Source of the DNA: Ruminococcus sp.
GTDB taxonomy: Bacteria; Bacillota; Clostridia; Oscillospirales; Ruminococcaceae
Direction of reading: 5' to 3'
DNA length: 64,000 nt
Assembly (NCBI GenBank): GCA_017961625.1
Contig: JAGCWY010000080.1
Span: 1 to 64,000 of the forward strand
Shown here piece after piece: positions 24,888-34,015 of this stretch (within the stretch, counting starts at the first letter, position 1; the number at the start of each line of letters is the position of its first letter). Under the pieces are notes generated by a model. That model was not told the origin of the DNA. It made no database searches and worked only from the letters and a program-made list of their open reading frames with translations. Made by a program: the position numbers and the translations under genes.

Positions 24888-26189
24888 ATGAAGGTACAGA
24901 CAATGCTTAAACGGGCAGTTGCTCTGACCTCTGGCGCTTTGGTGATATCGGCTTCTTCCGGCGTCACCATTGCGGAGGAAAGCACTACAGACTCTACGAC
25001 GGTATCGTCAGTAACCGAAACCACTTCTGAGGAAACTACAGCTGCGGAAACGGAAGCGGTTTCTGGAGTCTCTGACGATAAAGAGGACAGGGATATCAAT
25101 ATGCCTGAGGACTGGGAAAAAGCCGATGTTAGTGAATATGGCTCCAGCCTTTCGCTTATAAGTTATGAGCCAGCCACTCCGGAAATGGCAAGAGTGGGCG
25201 AACCAGTTGATCCTTATGCTGGGCTTTCGGATGAGGAGCGCAAGGCTCTCGAGGAAAGTATAGCAAAAAAGAAGAACGCTCTTAGAAAAGCTACGCCAAC
25301 TCTGTCAAAGAATGCAGCGACCAGCCATACCAAGGAACCCACAGCGGTGGAGTTAGTAACTTCCGGTGCCGCTGTCGGCGATATACCAGCGGAAAGAACT
25401 GCTCCAAGCGTTGAGGAGCAGCCCGGAAAATTTGCTTTCGTAACCTATGGCTGGGGACACGGAGTTGGAATGAGCCAGAACGGCGCTAATTTCTATGCGG
25501 CTTATGCAGGCTGGACATATCAGGATATCCTGTTCCATTATTATCCTGGCACCTATCTTATGAATACTGAGGAGACTGACGAGGAGGAGCTTACAATAGC
25601 TCACGAGCCTGCCGGCGATACACTTAAGGTTGTATCAGAGATAGTCAACCGTGAGGTTGGCGGTAGCTTCTCCTACGAAGCAATAAAGGCTCAGGCTGTT
25701 GCCGTATATACATATTTAAAATATAACGGAGATGATTCCAGCGATCTCAGGGGCAAGCCTGATCCTCCGCAGATAGTTATAGACGCCTGCAATGACGTAC
25801 TGGGTGAGGCTCTGTTCTACGATGGAAATTATGCCCTGACAGTATTCTCCGCTTCAAGCGGCGGCTGCTCTGCAAACTGCTATGAAGTATTCTATGCCGA
25901 TTATCCTTATCTGAGAAGCGTGCCCAGCGACTATGACGCCGCCTTCGATCCTCACTGGGGAACGGTAACATATATTGACGCCGAAACTGTAAAGAAAAAA
26001 CTTGAGAAGGCGTACCATGTGACATTGTCAGATGATCCAGGCAACTGGATACAGCCCGTATACTCGGAAGAGACTGGCTATGTCACAGAAGTCAGCATTG
26101 ACGGACAGACAACAGCGAAGGGATATCCCTTCTCTTTAATGATGGGATTAAAATCTTCTAAATTCAATCTTACATATACATACGATTGA
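24888..26189 (+). CDS. Secreted SpoIID/LytB-domain protein, circularly permuted order
   Basis: 433 residues: signal peptide (about 1-28), Thr/Glu-rich linker, then a SpoIID/LytB domain in unusual order. In SpoIID the E-x(n)-KAQA(V/L)A block comes first and the GHGVGMSQ-GA...YY-G-T block last. Here the GHGVGMSQ block (about 188-226) comes first. The catalytic-Glu block (Glu256, then EAIKAQAVA at 264-272), the SSGG block and the final GLKSSKF block follow. SpoIID is a lytic transglycosylase that cuts glycan strands lacking stem peptides. All blocks are present, so activity is plausible. 31 nt after the second sortase; strong AAGGAG site. Confidence 0.8.
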   Translation: MKVQTMLKRAVALTSGALVISASSGVTIAEESTTDSTTVSSVTETTSEETTAAETEAVSGVSDDKEDRDINMPEDWEKADVSEYGSSLSLISYEPATPEMARVGEPVDPYAGLSDEERKALEESIAKKKNALRKATPTLSKNAATSHTKEPTAVELVTSGAAVGDIPAERTAPSVEEQPGKFAFVTYGWGHGVGMSQNGANFYAAYAGWTYQDILFHYYPGTYLMNTEETDEEELTIAHEPAGDTLKVVSEIVNREVGGSFSYEAIKAQAVAVYTYLKYNGDDSSDLRGKPDPPQIVIDACNDVLGEALFYDGNYALTVFSASSGGCSANCYEVFYADYPYLRSVPSDYDAAFDPHWGTVTYIDAETVKKKLEKAYHVTLSDDPGNWIQPVYSEETGYVTEVSIDGQTTAKGYPFSLMMGLKSSKFNLTYTYD

Positions 26190-26227
26190 TAAACGGCACA
26201 GAGCCGTATGTGTATTACAGAACAAAA

Positions 26228-26285
26228 GAAATAAGTCTTTGGGTATTAGTGGGGTAGCTTCTCATTATATTCAGAGACTTATTTC
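26228..26285 (+). terminator. Terminator of the sortase-SpoIID operon
   Basis: A perfect 11-bp pairing (26228-26238 with 26275-26285), extended inward by about four more pairs including wobbles, is followed by TCCTTTT. Confidence 0.65.
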
Positions 26286-26294
26286 TCCTTTTGG

Positions 26295-26361
26295 GTGATG
26301 AAGGGTGAAGCCAGGAGGTGAAAAAATCCTTAAAATTATCCCAAAAGGTGAAAAAAGGTGA
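26295..26361 (+). promoter_or_regulatory. Upstream MraZ-box-like array
   Basis: Five GTGA words preceded by G-rich bases start at 26295, 26305, 26318, 26348 and 26358. Two pairs are spaced exactly 10 bp. MraZ is known to bind direct GTG repeats in front of its own operon. This array lies about 150 nt upstream of the second one and outside the obvious mraZ promoter. Between the arrays (26365-26488) I see no gene. Confidence 0.6.
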
Positions 26362-26488
26362 AAACTTAGAAAAATATTTAACGAAAAAGAAAACGTTTGT
26401 TCCTTTTCTTGTTAACAACAGGTTAATGATTGAACAAAACCAACGAAATATCTTCGATATTGTGGAGAAAAATCATTGAAAACACGAA

Positions 26489-26570
26489 TTGCTTTTTATT
26501 CCTATTAATGCTAAAATAGGTTTAGGGTGAAAAAAGGTGAATGGATGTGAAATTTTCCAAAAAGTGGTGA
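26489..26570 (+). promoter_or_regulatory. mraZ promoter and downstream MraZ-box array
   Basis: TTGCTT (26489-26494), 17 bp, TAAAAT (26512-26517). Just downstream, GTGA words start at 26527, 26537, 26547 and 26567, all on a 10-bp phase, so they face the same side of the helix. A MraZ oligomer bound here would sit on the transcription start. Negative autoregulation of the dcw cluster is the inference. Confidence 0.8.
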
Positions 26571-26608
26571 ATCATTCCTGAGATTACAAGAAAGGGAGGC
26601 GAAGTTCT

Positions 26609-27040
26609 ATGGCAGAGCATTTATGCGGTACTTATTATCCCAGCATAGATCAGAAAGGCCGTATGAGCTTCCCAACAAAGCTGCGAGAGATACTCGGAGC
26701 TGAATTCTTCCTTTGTCAAGGACATGATGACGCTTACATCGCCGTTTACTCGCCAGAAGCATTTCAGGACTATTGTGATAAGCTTTATTCTATAACAGGC
26801 AAGAAGGGCGCCGACATCAGGCGTAAGCTCCTTGCAGGTGCGGATAAGCAGATTCCTGATAAGCAGGGACGTATATTTATCACACAGCAGCTCAGGGATC
26901 ACGCTGGAATCACCGATGAGGTGGTCGTTATTGGCGCGAACAACCGAGCTGAAATATGGAACAAGTCCAAGTGGGAAGAATTCAACAGCAGCGTTACTCA
27001 GGAGGAGATCAACGAGGCTCTCGAGGATCTCGTTATCTGA
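26609..27040 (+). CDS. mraZ: MraZ, dcw operon repressor
   Basis: 143 residues with two SpoVT/AbrB-like domains, each holding the DxKGR-type signature (DQKGRMSFPTKLR near 14 and a degenerate DKQGRIFITQQLR near 83). MraZ forms ring oligomers and represses the division and cell-wall cluster. First gene of the dcw cluster, with GGGAGG upstream of ATG. Confidence 0.95.
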   Translation: MAEHLCGTYYPSIDQKGRMSFPTKLREILGAEFFLCQGHDDAYIAVYSPEAFQDYCDKLYSITGKKGADIRRKLLAGADKQIPDKQGRIFITQQLRDHAGITDEVVVIGANNRAEIWNKSKWEEFNSSVTQEEINEALEDLVI

Positions 27041-27099
27041 TACGGACGTTTTTGCCTTCGTTGCCGATGTACTGTCGGCTGTAAGGAGAGAATTGTTTA

Positions 27100-28041
27100 A
27101 TGGAATTCAGCCATATACCTGTAATGCTTGAGGAATGTATCGAAGGACTTGACATTCGCCCCGACGGTATCTATGTTGACGGTACCGCAGGAGGAGCAGG
27201 TCATTCCTCTGCAATTGCAGCCCGCCTCGGTGAAAAAGGCAGGCTCATAGCTCTTGACAGAGACCCGGACGCTGTCGCCGTAGCGACAGAACGTCTTTCT
27301 GTCTACCCCAATGCAAGGGTACTGCACAGAAATTACTCTGAGATAAGAGCAGTCCTCGACGAACTTGATATAGACTATGCTGATGGTATCCTCATGGATC
27401 TTGGCGTATCGTCATTTCAGCTTGACGAGGGAAGCAGAGGTTTCTCTTATCACTCCGACGCCCCTCTCGATATGAGAATGAGCAAGGAGGGGATTAGCGC
27501 AGCAGATGTTGTTAATACCTTTTCGGAGGCAGAGCTTGCAAAAATGATATTTGAGTACGGAGAAGAGAAATTCTCCCGAAGGATAGCTTCAAATATCGTT
27601 AAGGCAAGGGAAGCTTCACCGATAGAAACAACATTGCAGCTTGCGGACATCGTAAGAGAAAGCGTTCCGCAAAAGGCAAGACGCGAAAAGAACCCTTGTA
27701 AGAAGACCTTTCAGGCAATAAGGATAGCAGTCAACGGAGAATTCGAGCACCTTGAAAAGGGGCTTGAGGACGCTTTTTTCAGTCTGAAGGCAGGCGGTCG
27801 TCTTGCAGTCATAACCTTCCACTCCCTTGAGGACAGACTTGTAAAACAGAAGTTTGCGGAATGGTGCAGAGGCTGTGTATGTCCGCCGGATTTTCCCCAG
27901 TGTGTATGCGGACGCAAGCCGCAGGGAAAGCTTGTGAACAGAAAGCCATTAGAGGCTAAAGAACAGGAACTCGAAAGAAACAACAGAAGCAGAAGCGCAA
28001 AGCTCAGAATAATAGAAAGGAGTGCGGAAAGCAATGGCTGA
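27100..28041 (+). CDS. rsmH: 16S rRNA (cytosine1402-N4)-methyltransferase
   Basis: 313 residues: SAM-binding motif DGTAGGAGHS (about 27-36), the family's DLGVSSFQLD (about 102-111) and HSLEDR near 242. It methylates N4 of C1402 in the ribosomal P site. Standard second gene of the dcw cluster. GGAG lies about 9 nt before ATG. Confidence 0.96.
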   Translation: MEFSHIPVMLEECIEGLDIRPDGIYVDGTAGGAGHSSAIAARLGEKGRLIALDRDPDAVAVATERLSVYPNARVLHRNYSEIRAVLDELDIDYADGILMDLGVSSFQLDEGSRGFSYHSDAPLDMRMSKEGISAADVVNTFSEAELAKMIFEYGEEKFSRRIASNIVKAREASPIETTLQLADIVRESVPQKARREKNPCKKTFQAIRIAVNGEFEHLEKGLEDAFFSLKAGGRLAVITFHSLEDRLVKQKFAEWCRGCVCPPDFPQCVCGRKPQGKLVNRKPLEAKEQELERNNRSRSAKLRIIERSAESNG

Positions 28042-28534
28042 AAACACTGTACGCTATTATAACTACGACAGCTATGACGATGCAGGTTCGGACGAGACGA
28101 CCGATACTGGCGACGTTGTGCGTGATGAAACTGAGCATAAGCCCGAGATACAGATGAGCAGGAACGAAGCACGAAGTGGCTCGGTCATGTCGATAATTTT
28201 TGTATCACTTCTGGCTGCCGCACTGCTCGGCTCGGTCATCTATTCGCTTGATAAACGCAACACCATGTACAACAAGGTGTTTGCCCTGAACGAGAAGCTT
28301 GATAGTGCCGCTGCCGAAAATGTAAGACTCCAGTCTGAACTTGAAGGTAAGGTATCTGCCAAGAGCATAGAGGAGTATGCGAAGTCTCTCGGAATGGAGA
28401 AGATAAACTCCTCGCAGATAAACTATATTACCATACAGACGGGCGACGTCGTAACTATTCCCGAGCAGGAAAAGGGAATGATAGCGAAAATAAAGTCCTT
28501 TTTCAATAAGTGCGTGGAATATTTCAGAGGGTAG
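28034..28534 (+). CDS. ftsL: FtsL-like division protein
   Basis: About 166 residues: acidic cytoplasmic N-terminus (1-50), one membrane helix (about 54-73), a leucine-zipper-like coiled coil (about 80-105) and a short C-terminal part. FtsL pairs with DivIC and recruits FtsW/FtsI. The identity rests on topology and position between rsmH and the class B PBP. I chose ATG at 28034; AAAGGAG ends 11 nt upstream. It overlaps the end of rsmH by 8 nt. Confidence 0.75.
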   Translation: MAENTVRYYNYDSYDDAGSDETTDTGDVVRDETEHKPEIQMSRNEARSGSVMSIIFVSLLAAALLGSVIYSLDKRNTMYNKVFALNEKLDSAAAENVRLQSELEGKVSAKSIEEYAKSLGMEKINSSQINYITIQTGDVVTIPEQEKGMIAKIKSFFNKCVEYFRG

Positions 28535-28660
28535 TACCAATATAAATATAACATACGGACTGCCTGTATAAAATGAATACTATCGGCAAAACAAGATATA
28601 TATAAATGCCGAGGTTATATGTAGAACAAGGAGATACAGCGGGTGATCGTAATTACGGGA

Positions 28661-28703
28661 CCGCAGTTCCCGGACCTGGGCGGAATATAGGGTCCGGGAG
28701 CGG
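28661..28703 (+). other. Strong hairpin in the pbpB leader
   Basis: In the 316-nt gap between ftsL and pbpB, 28668-28676 pairs perfectly with 28691-28699 (9 bp, GC-rich, 14-nt loop). It is extended across a 3-nt bulge by 28661-28664 with 28700-28703. No T-run follows, so it is not a simple terminator. A frame of 16 codons (GTG at about 28643, preceded by AAGGAG) runs through the 5' arm. A cis-acting leader structure is possible. The rest of the gap shows no gene. Confidence 0.5.
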
Positions 28704-28850
28704 CAGTTCCACGCTTGAATAGCGATAAATCCTTCGTCGTATCAAAAGAAAAGGACATCCCAGAAGAAAAATAAGATGTTCAGAGGCGGGGCACATAAAC
28801 ACCCTGCCTTTATTTATTTATATAGATCATCACGGAAGGAAGATTTTTCA

Positions 28851-31274
28851 GTGATAAATACAAATCCGTCAAAGACTATGAAATTCCGGACAAAGTTCGT
28901 AATGACGGCGGTTTTCAGCGTACTGTTCGTGGCAGTTGCTGCAAATTTCTTCAAGATCTCAGTGCTCGATAACAAGAAATATCAGGATATGGCTAATAAT
29001 CAGCACTTTGCCTCTATGGCTGTATCAGCCCACAGAGGCTCTATATATGATTCAAAGGGCGTTGTCTTTGCAAAGAGCGCTACGGTATACACGGTCTTTG
29101 TTGACCCAAAGCAGTTCAATGCGGACGTAAAAAGCTTACAGAACCGCATAGACAAGAGAAATCTTGATAAGGCAAGCGGCAAATATGTGCCCAAGTTCGA
29201 CGAGGAGGGCAACGAGCTCGACGTGCTCCCGGCTTCTGCCGAGGAATTTGTGGCAAAAGCTACGGAATTTATATCCATAAAGCTGGAAATAGCTCAGAGC
29301 AAGTTCACTGCCGCTATCAATGCGGAGGGGCAGTACAGGGAGCTCAAGGGCAAGGTGGAGAAAGCCACTGTTGACGAGATAAACGAGTATTTCAGCGATA
29401 TGGGCTTCATATCCATAGGTTATAACGAGGATACAAAGCGCTATTATCCTCAGGACGACCTTGCTGCTTCTGTTGTGGGCTATACTAACGGAAACGTATT
29501 CTATGGGATAGAAGCCTCCTACAACAAGTATCTTTCCGGCGTTGACGGAAGAACGATATCCGCAAAGGATTCCCACGGAAACGCTCTTCCATACAAGTAT
29601 TCAAAGACCTACGACCCGCAGGACGGCTCCGACGTATACCTCACTATCGATAGAGAGATACAGTATATCCTTGAAAAGTACCTCAAGGAAATGACTGAGG
29701 AGAATTACGTCAAGAACCGTTCGTGCGCTATACTCATGAACCCTAAGACAGGCGCGATACTTGGCATGGCACAGTACCCCAGCTTCAACCTGAACGATCC
29801 GAGAGAGCTTAACGGCGATATGCTGATAAATAAGGTGTATACCGAAAAGAATATATACTCTCCGACTGAAAAGGAGAAGGAGGATGCTGAAGCAGAGGCT
29901 GTTGAGAGACAGCTGAGGAACAAGTGCGTAAGCGAGAGATACGAGCCCGGCTCTGTATTCAAGATAATAACAGCTGCCTCAACGCTGGAGGAAAAGACCA
30001 TAGATACGGACACATGGTCTCATTATTGCAGCGGTGTTGAGACGTTCAAGGACGGTCAGAGAGATCTTCAGATACACTGTCACAAGTTGCCTCCCGGACA
30101 CGGTATGAGGACATTCCAGCAGGCTCTTACGGATTCCTGCAACCCTGCGTTTATGGAGCTGGGCAAATTACTCGGTATAGAAAAATTCCACAGCTATTTT
30201 GAAGCCTTCGGATTTGCAGAGGAGACAGGTATAGATCTCCCTGCGGAAGCGGTGGGCGACATACCACCTATCGAAGAAACGGAAGGCAGAAAAGCTATGA
30301 CCCATATCGACCTTGCCTACTCCGCCTTCGGACAGTGCGAGACCGTTACTCCTATCGAGCTCATAACCGCTTGCAGCGCCGCAATCAACGGCGGATATCT
30401 ACTTCAGCCCTACGTTGTGGATAAGGTAGTGGACGGCGACGGCAATATAGTTATGAAGAATGAGCGCACTGTAAGACGTCAGGTAATATCGGAGGATACC
30501 TCCGCCAAAATACGTGAGGCTCTCAGAACAGTAGTCGTGGATAATCCTTCCGGAAACGTTGATATAAAGGGCTATGCTATTGGTGGAAAATCCGGTACCT
30601 CCGAGAGACGAAGCGAGCCTGAGGTCGTAAGGAACCTAAATGACAACAGCGTAACTGAGGGAAACAGTCTGGAGTACGGAGCTTCATATATATGCTTCAC
30701 ACCTGCTGACGACCCCGAACTGATACTTCTTGTGCTTGCGGATATGCCGGACAACTCACCTGGAGCTTACTACGGAAGCAAATGTGCAGTCCCCTGCGCA
30801 GAGAATATGCTCAAGGAAATACTCCCGTATCTCGGAATGAGTCCGGAATACAATGAAGATGAGCTCAAAAACCGAGATATAAATGTACCTCTCCTTACAG
30901 GAGCAAGTATAGATGACGCCAAAAAGACTCTTGATGAAATGGGAATAAGACATGTTGAGATTGGAAACGGCATAGAGGTCGTTGAACAGTCTCCCCAGAC
31001 AGGCAAGGCTATCTCAAAGGATGGCTGCGTATATCTATATACGGAAAAGTACACAGAGAGCGAGAAAATGGTAAAGGTACCATATCTAATAGGGTGCTCG
31101 CCTGAGGTGGCTAATCAGTCGATATACCTGTACGAGCTTAATTATACCGCCAAGGGAGTAGTATCTTCACAGAGCGGTTCTTACGTTAAGAAGCAGTCCT
31201 ACGAAGCCGGCACTTACGTACCAAAGGGCACGACAATAGAGCTTGAATTTGAAACAGATACGTTTACAGACTGA
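28851..31274 (+). CDS. pbpB: Class B PBP of division/spore cortex type with two PASTA domains
   Basis: About 807 residues: membrane helix (about 18-37), PBP dimerisation domain, transpeptidase domain with SVFK, SCN and KSGT motifs, then two C-terminal PASTA repeats (about 690-745 and 748-805). It cross-links septal peptidoglycan with FtsW. B. subtilis encodes PbpB and SpoVD in tandem; here there is one gene in the cluster, so which role it fills cannot be told. I chose GTG at 28851, about 10 nt after GGAAGGA; ATG at 28878 is the alternative. Confidence 0.9.
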   Translation: MINTNPSKTMKFRTKFVMTAVFSVLFVAVAANFFKISVLDNKKYQDMANNQHFASMAVSAHRGSIYDSKGVVFAKSATVYTVFVDPKQFNADVKSLQNRIDKRNLDKASGKYVPKFDEEGNELDVLPASAEEFVAKATEFISIKLEIAQSKFTAAINAEGQYRELKGKVEKATVDEINEYFSDMGFISIGYNEDTKRYYPQDDLAASVVGYTNGNVFYGIEASYNKYLSGVDGRTISAKDSHGNALPYKYSKTYDPQDGSDVYLTIDREIQYILEKYLKEMTEENYVKNRSCAILMNPKTGAILGMAQYPSFNLNDPRELNGDMLINKVYTEKNIYSPTEKEKEDAEAEAVERQLRNKCVSERYEPGSVFKIITAASTLEEKTIDTDTWSHYCSGVETFKDGQRDLQIHCHKLPPGHGMRTFQQALTDSCNPAFMELGKLLGIEKFHSYFEAFGFAEETGIDLPAEAVGDIPPIEETEGRKAMTHIDLAYSAFGQCETVTPIELITACSAAINGGYLLQPYVVDKVVDGDGNIVMKNERTVRRQVISEDTSAKIREALRTVVVDNPSGNVDIKGYAIGGKSGTSERRSEPEVVRNLNDNSVTEGNSLEYGASYICFTPADDPELILLVLADMPDNSPGAYYGSKCAVPCAENMLKEILPYLGMSPEYNEDELKNRDINVPLLTGASIDDAKKTLDEMGIRHVEIGNGIEVVEQSPQTGKAISKDGCVYLYTEKYTESEKMVKVPYLIGCSPEVANQSIYLYELNYTAKGVVSSQSGSYVKKQSYEAGTYVPKGTTIELEFETDTFTD

Positions 31275-31312
31275 CGCATATCCAATATGCGAATGACATG
31301 ATATATATCATG
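31275..31312 (+). other. Two palindromes between pbpB and murE
   Basis: A 7-bp hairpin (31275-31281 with 31285-31291) begins at the base after the pbpB stop. A perfect 16-bp palindrome CATGATATATATCATG follows at 31297-31312. No T-run. It may be an operator or mRNA end-protecting structure; nothing decides. Confidence 0.4.
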
Positions 31313-31371
31313 CATGATACAAAGATATAATTTTAAAAGAAAGAGAAACAATAAGACAGGAGGCAGACAAA

Positions 31372-32811
31372 ATGAAATTGAGTGATCTTATCGAAAACAA
31401 CGCCGTTACCGCTATAGGCGATACTGAGATAAGCTCCGTTACAGACGATACGCGCAAAGTGACTGAGGGTAGCCTCTTTGTCTGCGTAAAGGGTGGTAGT
31501 TTTGACGGCCATACGGCGGCTGCGGAAATGCTTGAAAAGGGTGCGGCTGCTGTAGTCTGCGAGCGTGATCTCGGACTGGGAGATAGACAAATCATCACCG
31601 ACAATTCGAGAAAGCTCTATGGACAGATATGTTCCGCATGGTTCGGTCACCCGGAGCGCAAAATGAAAATGATAGGTGTAACGGGTACAAATGGTAAGAC
31701 AACTATCACAAACGTCATAAAGTATATCCTTATGAAGAATGGTCACAAGACTGGACTTGTAGGTACTATACAGAACGAGATAGGGGACGAGATCCTTCAT
31801 ACCGACAATACCACGCCTATGGCTTATGATTTCATGGAGCTGTTGGCAAAAATGGCTGACGCGGGCTGCGAGTATGTAGTCATGGAGGTATCTTCTTTCG
31901 GTCTGTGCCAGTATAGGATAGGCTCCTCATATTTTGATGTTGCTGTATTTACAAATCTTACGCAGGATCACCTTGATTATCACAAGGATATGGAGGACTA
32001 TTATCAGGCTAAGAAAATGTTGTTCGACATCTGTGACTGTGCTGTAGTCAACATAGATGACGATTACGGTAGACGTCTTATGGGCGAGATAAGCTGCAAG
32101 AAGCAGGCATTCAGCGTAAAGGAGAATGCGGATATCTATGCGGATGGCATAAAGATAAAGTCAACGGGCTCCAGTTTCTGGCTGTGCAGAGACGGAAAGT
32201 CTCATCTCATAAAGACAAGGATGCCCGGGCTATTCAACGTATCCAACATAACCGCTGCTATTGCCGCATGTCTTGAGGAAGGTCTCGTCATAGACAGCAT
32301 AATTCCAGCGATAGAGGAGTACAATGGCGTAAAGGGACGTTGCGAGATAATTCCCACAGGGCGTGATTTTACGGTAATATGCGACTATGCTCACACCCCA
32401 GACGCTGTTGAGAATATCCTAAGGAGCGTAAAGGAATACACTGAAAATGACCTGATATGCCTCTTCGGTTGCGGCGGCAATCGTGATGCAGCAAAGCGCC
32501 CGAAAATGGCAAGGGCTGCGGCAAAATATGCTGACAAGCTCATTGTTACCTCGGATAATCCGAGAAATGAGAAGCCAGAGGCTATCATTGACGATATACT
32601 TGCAGGACTTGAAGGAATGTCTGTAAACTACGATGTTGTAACCGACAGACGTGAAGCTATATATCATGCCTTGAAAATTGCTGAGAAAGGTGATATAATA
32701 GTACTTGCTGGCAAGGGACATGAGGATTATCAGATTCTTGCAGGCATGGAGCATATCCACTTCGACGAGCGTGAAGTCGTTGCTGACGGACTTAAGTTGC
32801 TCAATCAATAA
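31372..32811 (+). CDS. murE: UDP-MurNAc-tripeptide ligase, meso-DAP adding
   Basis: 479 residues: Mur ligase N-terminal domain, ATP loop GVTGTNGKTT (about 102-111), central and C-terminal domains. The substrate motif DNPR (about 391-394) is the one that selects meso-diaminopimelate over lysine, so the organism should have DAP-type peptidoglycan. AGGAGG about 9 nt before ATG. 97 nt after pbpB. Confidence 0.95.
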   Translation: MKLSDLIENNAVTAIGDTEISSVTDDTRKVTEGSLFVCVKGGSFDGHTAAAEMLEKGAAAVVCERDLGLGDRQIITDNSRKLYGQICSAWFGHPERKMKMIGVTGTNGKTTITNVIKYILMKNGHKTGLVGTIQNEIGDEILHTDNTTPMAYDFMELLAKMADAGCEYVVMEVSSFGLCQYRIGSSYFDVAVFTNLTQDHLDYHKDMEDYYQAKKMLFDICDCAVVNIDDDYGRRLMGEISCKKQAFSVKENADIYADGIKIKSTGSSFWLCRDGKSHLIKTRMPGLFNVSNITAAIAACLEEGLVIDSIIPAIEEYNGVKGRCEIIPTGRDFTVICDYAHTPDAVENILRSVKEYTENDLICLFGCGGNRDAAKRPKMARAAAKYADKLIVTSDNPRNEKPEAIIDDILAGLEGMSVNYDVVTDRREAIYHALKIAEKGDIIVLAGKGHEDYQILAGMEHIHFDEREVVADGLKLLNQ

Positions 32812-32835
32812 AAAAACTGGGGTAGATAACTTTTT

Positions 32836-32892
32836 TGGTGGTTGGTAACTGTCGGACAATTAAGCAAATGCCGTATATAAAATAAACCACCA
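32836..32892 (+). other. Inverted repeat in the mraY leader
   Basis: TGGTGGTT (32836-32843) is the exact inverse complement of 32885-32892, with 41 nt between. The second arm lies 28 nt before the mraY ATG. Role unknown; chance is possible. Confidence 0.3.
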
Positions 32893-32919
32893 TAAAATTT
32901 ATATATCTCAAAACTGGAG

Positions 32920-33981
32920 TTGTTATTAAAAATGTCAATGTCTTTCTGGATAATCAACCTTTTGATTGTACTTTTGTCATTCGTTATCGCAGGAGTATCG
33001 GGTATATTTCTCGTACCATTCCTGCATAAGATAAAGTTTGGTCAGCCTATAAAAACTGTGGACGGACCAAAATGGCACGCGAAAAAGCAGGGAACTCCCA
33101 CAATGGGCGGTTTTATGTTCATCATCTCGACTATCATAGCCGCTATCGCAGGCTACTGGATATGCAGGTGGAAAAACGGTATAGATACTACGGATAATGA
33201 GAGCTTTAAGGCGTTTTACCGTATGCTCAGCTGTATCGTATACGCAGTCTCATTCGGACTTATCGGTTTTATCGATGATTTTGCAAAAGTTGTCAGAAAG
33301 AAGAATGACGGACTTACTGCGTGGCAGAAGATCGCCATGCAGCTTGTCTTTTCTGTGTGCTTTCTTTATGCGTTGCGCAAATTCGGTGACAGTTCCACAA
33401 GGATAGACCTTGGCTTCTGGAAAAGCCCATCTCTAGGCATATTCTATTATGTACTCATGATGGCTGTTATAATTTACCTCACCAATGCGGTAAATCTCAC
33501 AGACGGAATAGACGGTCTCTGTGGCTCTGTTACTTTCATTGCCATGCTGGTATTTACAGTATGTTGCTCCATACTCAAGCAGTATGAGATGATATGCTTT
33601 GCAATGGCGTTGGCAGGCGGCTGTCTTGGCTTCCTGCTCTGGAACCTGAACCCCGCGAAGTGCTTCATGGGTGATACGGGTTCAATGTTTCTCGGCGCAT
33701 CGGTAACGGCTGTGGGACTAGTTCTCCACAAGCATCTGTTGCTTATCCTTGTTGCTCTCGTGTACATCATTGAGGCACTTTCTGTTGTTATACAGGTAGG
33801 CTACTTCAAGATTACAAAGAAACTTCGCGAAGATCATCAAGGTCAGAGAATATTTAAAATGACACCTATACATCATCACTTTGAAATGAGCGGTTTCAGC
33901 GAGTACAAAATCGTTATAACTTTTTCGCTCTGCGGCATTATTTTCGGAGTTCTGGGAATAATTACACTGCTGGTATTCTGA
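32920..33981 (+). CDS. mraY: Phospho-MurNAc-pentapeptide transferase MraY
   Basis: 353 residues with about ten membrane helices and the conserved cytoplasmic motifs: GTPTMGG (about 56-62), DDFAKV (about 122-127), NAVNLTDGIDGL (about 188-199) and a C-terminal HHHFE. It makes lipid I at the inner face of the membrane. The start may be ATG at 32932 or 32938 as well; the ribosome site is weak. MurF and murD, often beside it, are absent. Confidence 0.95.
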   Translation: MLLKMSMSFWIINLLIVLLSFVIAGVSGIFLVPFLHKIKFGQPIKTVDGPKWHAKKQGTPTMGGFMFIISTIIAAIAGYWICRWKNGIDTTDNESFKAFYRMLSCIVYAVSFGLIGFIDDFAKVVRKKNDGLTAWQKIAMQLVFSVCFLYALRKFGDSSTRIDLGFWKSPSLGIFYYVLMMAVIIYLTNAVNLTDGIDGLCGSVTFIAMLVFTVCCSILKQYEMICFAMALAGGCLGFLLWNLNPAKCFMGDTGSMFLGASVTAVGLVLHKHLLLILVALVYIIEALSVVIQVGYFKITKKLREDHQGQRIFKMTPIHHHFEMSGFSEYKIVITFSLCGIIFGVLGIITLLVF

Positions 33982-34015
33982 TCCGGCATATATTCATCGT
34001 ACATTAGGAGGAAAA

